Positions 7,181 to 10,047 of a stretch of DNA of 10,047 nt are shown in pieces. Made by a program: the position numbers and the translations under genes. The stretch is from Deltaproteobacteria bacterium (lineage in GTDB: Bacteria > Desulfobacterota > DSM-4660 > Desulfatiglandales > Desulfatiglandaceae). Positions within the stretch are counted from its first letter, which is position 1. Every line of letters starts with the position of its first letter. Location of the stretch: assembly GCA_021159825.1 (NCBI GenBank), contig JAGHDR010000021.1, positions 1 to 10,047 of the forward strand. The letters run 5' to 3'. The notes below the pieces were generated by a model, which saw nothing but the letters and a program-made list of their open reading frames with translations, was not told where the DNA came from and searched no databases.

Positions 7181-7251
7181 GGTCATATAGAGTCTGGAAA
7201 TTACTCTTTCCTCCTAAGAAACCAACCTCGCTTTGCGGGGTTGGTTTTTTT
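7181..7251 (+). ncRNA. predicted sigma54-dependent small RNA with anti-SD motif
   Basis: A predicted RNA of about 71 nt, bounded by the sigma54 start near 7181 and an intrinsic terminator ending in seven Ts at 7251. The 5' half can fold as AGAGU (7189-7193) / ACUCU (7203-7207), or alternatively as GGAAA (7196-7200) / UUUCC (7207-7211); these two pairings exclude each other. Between this and the terminator lies CCUCCUAAG (7210-7218), in which CCUCCU equals the 16S rRNA anti-Shine-Dalgarno core. In the first fold it is single-stranded and could pair with AGGAGG in ribosome binding sites. The GC-rich terminator with a U tail suits Hfq binding. No ATG-initiated frame of useful length is present. 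Downstream genes are on the opposite strand, so the promoter has no other obvious target. It could instead be a processed 3' end of the regulator mRNA. Existence rests on promoter plus terminator, not on homology. Confidence 0.6.
7220..7251 (+). terminator. strong intrinsic terminator, probably two-way
   Basis: Arms 7220-7231 and 7235-7246 pair over 12 bp (one G-T wobble) around a TTT loop, followed by a run of seven Ts (7245-7251). It ends the predicted small RNA and any read-through from the kinase-regulator operon. The opposite strand reads TTTCTT after the stem, so it may also stop transcripts of the convergent era operon, whose last stop codon is 27 bp away. Confidence 0.93.
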
Positions 7252-7278
7252 ATGCCCCCCCAAATCTGCAAGCCGGTC

Positions 7279-8163
7279 TCAATATCCCAGCCGTTTCAAA
7301 GCGCGGGTGTCTTTGCTCCAGTTTTTCTCCAGACGTACCGCCAGATCAAGATAAACCCTTGCTTCGAATAGCGATTCCAGCTCAAGCCTGGCGGCAGATC
7401 CGATTTTCCGGATCATCCCTCCCCCACGGCCAATGAAGATGCCTTTCTGGGAATCACTTTCAACATGGATTCCGGCCCCGATGGATACCAGATTTTTCTG
7501 AGGCACATCCTCAATCTCTAAAATGGTGACGGCACATGAATAGGGCAGTTCCTGGCTGAGGTATTGATAAATTTTCTCCCGAATAATTTCAGATACCATG
7601 AAAGCTTCGGATTGATCGGTATTCATATCCGAAGGGAAAAACCTGGGTCCCGGTTTCAAGCGCCGTTTCAATTGGCTCAATAATGCATCCACGCCATGGC
7701 CTTTGAGCGCAGAGATGGGAATCATGGCATCAAAGGGAAATTTCTCCCCGTAATCTTCTAAAATGGGGAGAATCCTTTCTTTTTCCACCCTATCGATTTT
7801 GTTAATGGCCAGAAACAAAGGTTTTTCAATTGGTTTCAAACCATTGATAATGGATGGAACCGCCGGGTCTTCACGGGCGCCTGCATCAATCATCATCAGA
7901 ATGATATCCACTTCATGAAAGGCGGCAAAAGCGGCGTCAACCATTGATTTGTGAAGCGCCGTCCGGGTTCGGTGAATCCCCGGGGTATCCATGAACACCA
8001 TCTGACAATCATCCTGGTGAAGGACACCCAGAATACGGTTTCGGGTGGTTTGCGGCTTGGGGGATACAATGGCAAGTTTCGTCCCCATGATGCGGTTTAA
8101 CAGGGTTGATTTGCCCACGTTGGGTGGACCGACAATGCCGATAAATCCCGATTTAAAGCTCAT
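7279..8163 (-). CDS. era: Era, ribosome-assembly GTPase
   Basis: Era is a GTPase that binds the 3' end of 16S rRNA and helps small-subunit maturation. The 294 residues are of normal length. The GTPase domain shows G1 GPPNVGKS (12-19), the switch I segment PKPQTTRNRILG (35-46), G3 DTPG (59-62), G4 NKID (121-124) and G5 SAL (151-153). The C-terminal KH domain has GIFIGRGGGMIRKIG (241-255), the RNA-binding loop. The ATG overlaps the upstream radical SAM stop by four bases (ATGA), and GGAG lies five bases before it, so translation is coupled. It is the last gene of the rnc operon, a widespread pairing of two RNA-maturation enzymes. Confidence 0.97.
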   Translation of the reverse strand: MSFKSGFIGIVGPPNVGKSTLLNRIMGTKLAIVSPKPQTTRNRILGVLHQDDCQMVFMDTPGIHRTRTALHKSMVDAAFAAFHEVDIILMMIDAGAREDPAVPSIINGLKPIEKPLFLAINKIDRVEKERILPILEDYGEKFPFDAMIPISALKGHGVDALLSQLKRRLKPGPRFFPSDMNTDQSEAFMVSEIIREKIYQYLSQELPYSCAVTILEIEDVPQKNLVSIGAGIHVESDSQKGIFIGRGGGMIRKIGSAARLELESLFEARVYLDLAVRLEKNWSKDTRALKRLGY

Positions 8164-9194
8164 ATCTTCTCCAAACGAATCTTTCCCATTGGAACCGTGT
8201 CATCGGGCACAACGCCCATGACCCTTGCCCCTGTTATTTGTTCAATTTTCCGGACTCCCCGATTTTTGTAGCCCCTTACCAGGGGAATTTCCCGCATGGG
8301 TGTGTAAATCCTGATCTGTTCGGCATCTCCAGGAACCGGCAGGTCAGGGACAATGTCCCTGAGATGAATGGCCGAGCGGACCAGGAATCCAAAGGCGGGG
8401 TGCCAGGGGCCTGATACGATACGACCCTTTTCCAGAAGCGACGGCGAGCTCATAAGGCCGATTCTGATCACCGGAATCCCATTTCCCTCGAACAAAAGAA
8501 CACTTTCCACACATAGGTTGACGGCTTCCTCAAGAGAAAAGGGCTGATACGCCCCCGCGCTATACATACGGGCCAGGCCGGTCCCTTTTATCACCAAGGC
8601 CGGATACAGCCGCACCATATGGGGTTTAAGGGCCAGCACTTTTTTTGTGGTGGCGGAAAATTCTTCCCTCGAATCACCGGGAAGACCCGGCATCAGCTGG
8701 ATGCCCACCTGAAAACCGTGGTCTTTCAACATCCGAACCGCTGTGATGGCGTCCTCTGCGCTTTGTCCCCTTTGAGAAAGCGCCAGAACACGGTCATTCA
8801 TAGACTGGATTCCCAGTTCCACCGTGGAAACACCATATGCCTTCAAAATTCCCAGGCGTTGTTCATCCAGCGAATCGGGGCGCGTTGAAATCCTGATGGA
8901 CTGTACCATGCCGGAGCGCACATAAGGCGCCACGGCTTTCAGCAGGGATTCCATACGGGCTTTGGAAAGTCCGGTAAATGTCCCGCCATAAAAGGCCAGC
9001 TCAGTGTTTCGGCTCGGGTCAAATCCTTTGGCGCGTATCGCCGCATCCAGCGTTTCGCGCACCCGTTGAGGATCTGTTAAATGACGCGGTTGAGCGGTGA
9101 TCTGTTCCTGATCGCAGAAAAGGCACCGATGGGGACATCCGGCGTGGGAAATAAATATGGGGATAATCAGGGGTCTCAATCTTTTTTCAGGCAA
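8160..9194 (-). CDS. Elp3-like radical SAM protein between rnc and era
   Basis: A 344-residue radical SAM protein with the cluster motif CPHRCLFC (C20, C24, C27), then YGGTFTG (69-75), STRPD, VELGIQSMNDRVL and PGLPGD, all typical of the Elp3/COG1243-like branch. Full Elp3 carries a C-terminal acetyltransferase domain; this protein is too short and lacks it. The substrate is unknown; tRNA or another RNA is a guess from relatives and neighbours. The start is TTG, supported by a near-perfect AAAGGAGG seven bases upstream, inside the end of rnc. It overlaps rnc by 19 bp and era by 4 bp, so the three are one translationally linked unit. I recall the rnc-radical SAM-era order from other deltaproteobacteria, but could not check it. 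Confidence 0.88.
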   Translation of the reverse strand: MPEKRLRPLIIPIFISHAGCPHRCLFCDQEQITAQPRHLTDPQRVRETLDAAIRAKGFDPSRNTELAFYGGTFTGLSKARMESLLKAVAPYVRSGMVQSIRISTRPDSLDEQRLGILKAYGVSTVELGIQSMNDRVLALSQRGQSAEDAITAVRMLKDHGFQVGIQLMPGLPGDSREEFSATTKKVLALKPHMVRLYPALVIKGTGLARMYSAGAYQPFSLEEAVNLCVESVLLFEGNGIPVIRIGLMSSPSLLEKGRIVSGPWHPAFGFLVRSAIHLRDIVPDLPVPGDAEQIRIYTPMREIPLVRGYKNRGVRKIEQITGARVMGVVPDDTVPMGKIRLEKI

Positions 9195-9886
9195 AAAAAC
9201 GCCTCCTTTGCCGCACGCTGTTCGGCCTCTTTTTTGCTTTTTCCTTTCCCCTCGGCCAGAACGATGCCATTAACGGCCAAAGCAATCCGAAACACCTTAT
9301 CGTGTGCAGGTCCTGTTTCTTCCGTGAGCCGGTATTTTGGAAGACTTTTGAACGTCTGCTGGGTAAATTCCTGCAGCAGGCTCTTAAAATCCTGAACCAG
9401 ATCATCTGTTTCCAGTTTTTTCAGAAGGGGGGCAAACAACTTCTCAATAATCTTTTTGGTGACATCAAATCCACCGTCCAGATAAATGGCCCCGATAAGG
9501 GCTTCGGTAACATCCGCAAGAATAGACGGCTTCTGCCTGCCGAGACTCCGGTCTTCCCCCTTCCCCAGAAGCAGATAGCACCCCAGTTCAAGCCTTGTGG
9601 CGACCGCGTGAAGTCCTGCTTCATCGACCACCATGGACCTGAACCTGGAGAGAGTCCCTTCATCGGCCTCCCTGTTTTTTTCCATGAGCAGATGGCTGAC
9701 GGCCAGGTCGATCACTGCATCGCCTAAGAATTCGAGGCGCTCATTGTCCTCAAGACCGGCCCCTACGTGCTCATTCACATAGGAGGAATGCCGAAATGCC
9801 TGAAGGACCAGCGCAGGGTCCCTAAACCTATATCCCAGTACCTCATAAAGGGTCTCAAATTCCTGGTTTGGATAGGGGGCTTTCAT
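9176..9886 (-). CDS. rnc: ribonuclease III
   Basis: RNase III cuts double-stranded RNA, maturing rRNA precursors and acting on mRNA and small-RNA duplexes. The 236 residues are of normal length. The nuclease domain (about 9-155) has the signature NERLEFLGD (48-56) with metal and catalytic residues E49, E52 and D56, and the second acidic pair D125 and E128 in ADVTEALIGAIYLDGG. The dsRNA-binding domain spans about 164-233 and ends in the usual KKEAEQRAAKEA helix. The ATG at 9886 has only AGG nine bases upstream. It overlaps the stop of a 14-codon frame that has an ideal ribosome binding site, hinting at coupled translation. The upstream hydrolase gene ends six bases before the ATG. Confidence 0.97.
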   Translation of the reverse strand: MKAPYPNQEFETLYEVLGYRFRDPALVLQAFRHSSYVNEHVGAGLEDNERLEFLGDAVIDLAVSHLLMEKNREADEGTLSRFRSMVVDEAGLHAVATRLELGCYLLLGKGEDRSLGRQKPSILADVTEALIGAIYLDGGFDVTKKIIEKLFAPLLKKLETDDLVQDFKSLLQEFTQQTFKSLPKYRLTEETGPAHDKVFRIALAVNGIVLAEGKGKSKKEAEQRAAKEAFFCLKKD

Positions 9887-9927
9887 AAAAATTTACCTGC
9901 CGGATAAGGATCGGAAGGCTGATCCAT
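9883..9927 (-). CDS. possible 14-codon coupling frame in front of rnc
   Basis: An ATG at 9927 is preceded by AGGAGG (9934-9939) with ideal 6-bp spacing and opens the frame MDQPSDPYPAGKFL. Its TGA stop overlaps the rnc ATG as ATGA. It lies inside the last codons of the alpha/beta hydrolase gene, in another frame. The peptide has no recognisable function; the likely role, if any, is to deliver ribosomes to rnc, whose own site is weak. The AGGAGG also encodes hydrolase residues, so chance cannot be excluded. Confidence 0.35.
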   Translation of the reverse strand: MDQPSDPYPAGKFL

Positions 9928-10047
9928 GCACAGCCTCCTGAATAAAATCCAGCACACTTTTGTTAAAGATCTTATGATTTTCAATCATGACCATGTGACC
10001 GGCGGAAGGGATAATATCACACCGGCTTCCCTCAATGGCCGTTTTCA
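9893..10047 (-). CDS. alpha/beta-hydrolase fold protein, C-terminal 50 residues
   Basis: Only the last 50 codons are inside the window. They read IEGSRCDIIPSAGHMVMIE and then FNKSVLDFIQEAV, the standard end of an alpha/beta hydrolase: the strand and loop carrying the catalytic His (in SAGHMVMIE) and the final amphipathic helix. The nucleophile and acid lie outside the window, so activity and substrate cannot be judged. The stop (9893-9895) is six bases before the rnc start, placing this gene at or near the head of the rnc-era operon. Confidence 0.8.
   Translation of the reverse strand, partial: KTAIEGSRCDIIPSAGHMVMIENHKIFNKSVLDFIQEAVHGSAFRSLSGR

Noticed and set aside
7233..7436. Plus-strand frame beginning at the terminator as the target gene of the sigma54 promoter.
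   Set aside because: Its start is inside the terminator stem and it runs antisense through era; no domain seen.
1..10047. CRISPR arrays, tRNA or rRNA genes, insertion sequences, attachment sites.
   Set aside because: No regularly spaced repeats, tRNA-like cloverleaf, rRNA segment or transposase reading was recognised by eye on either strand.

Overview
The window looks like a chromosomal segment of a Desulfobacterota (deltaproteobacterial, Desulfobacterales-like) genome. This is inferred from a divergent DnaA of a type I associate with that group, a Cache/NtrB-type kinase paired with an NtrC-type regulator, and an rnc-(radical SAM)-era operon. No 16S rRNA or phylogenetic marker search was possible, so the assignment rests on protein flavour only.

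Layout. 1-2238 (minus): a DnaA-family initiator followed 17 bp downstream by a GT4-type glycosyltransferase that runs off the left edge. 2239-2725: an AT-rich gap of about 490 bp with no gene. 2726-4015 (minus): a stand-alone radical SAM protein with a roughly 200-residue N-terminal region of unknown function. It is divergent from, and shares a short two-way promoter region with, a sensor kinase gene. 4100-6961 (plus): the membrane histidine kinase and its sigma54-activating NtrC-type response regulator. 6962-7278: a non-coding stretch. 7279-10047 (minus): an operon reading alpha/beta hydrolase (partial), rnc, Elp3-like radical SAM, era, with overlapping or nearly touching genes.

The most interesting part is 6962-7251. 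Directly after the NtrC-type regulator lie two 18-bp dyads of the same form (GGTACAAR-N2-YTTGTACC, with mismatches), then a near-consensus sigma54 promoter (TGGCAA-GCTAA-TTGCA). About 50 bp downstream of that promoter is a strong intrinsic terminator. No reading frame fits between promoter and terminator, so the predicted product is a small RNA of about 71 nt. It carries CCUCCU, the anti-Shine-Dalgarno core, between a weak hairpin and the terminator. Kinase, regulator, binding sites, sigma54 promoter and RNA therefore form one self-contained signalling unit. The layout resembles CbrA/CbrB-CrcZ in Pseudomonas and LuxO-Qrr in Vibrio, but the proposed RNA motif (an anti-SD mimic) differs from the CA-rich motifs of CrcZ. 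I know of no described family that matches it.

A second, smaller point is a 14-codon reading frame inside the end of the alpha/beta hydrolase gene. It has an ideal AGGAGG site, and its stop codon overlaps the rnc start codon, suggesting translational coupling of RNase III synthesis.
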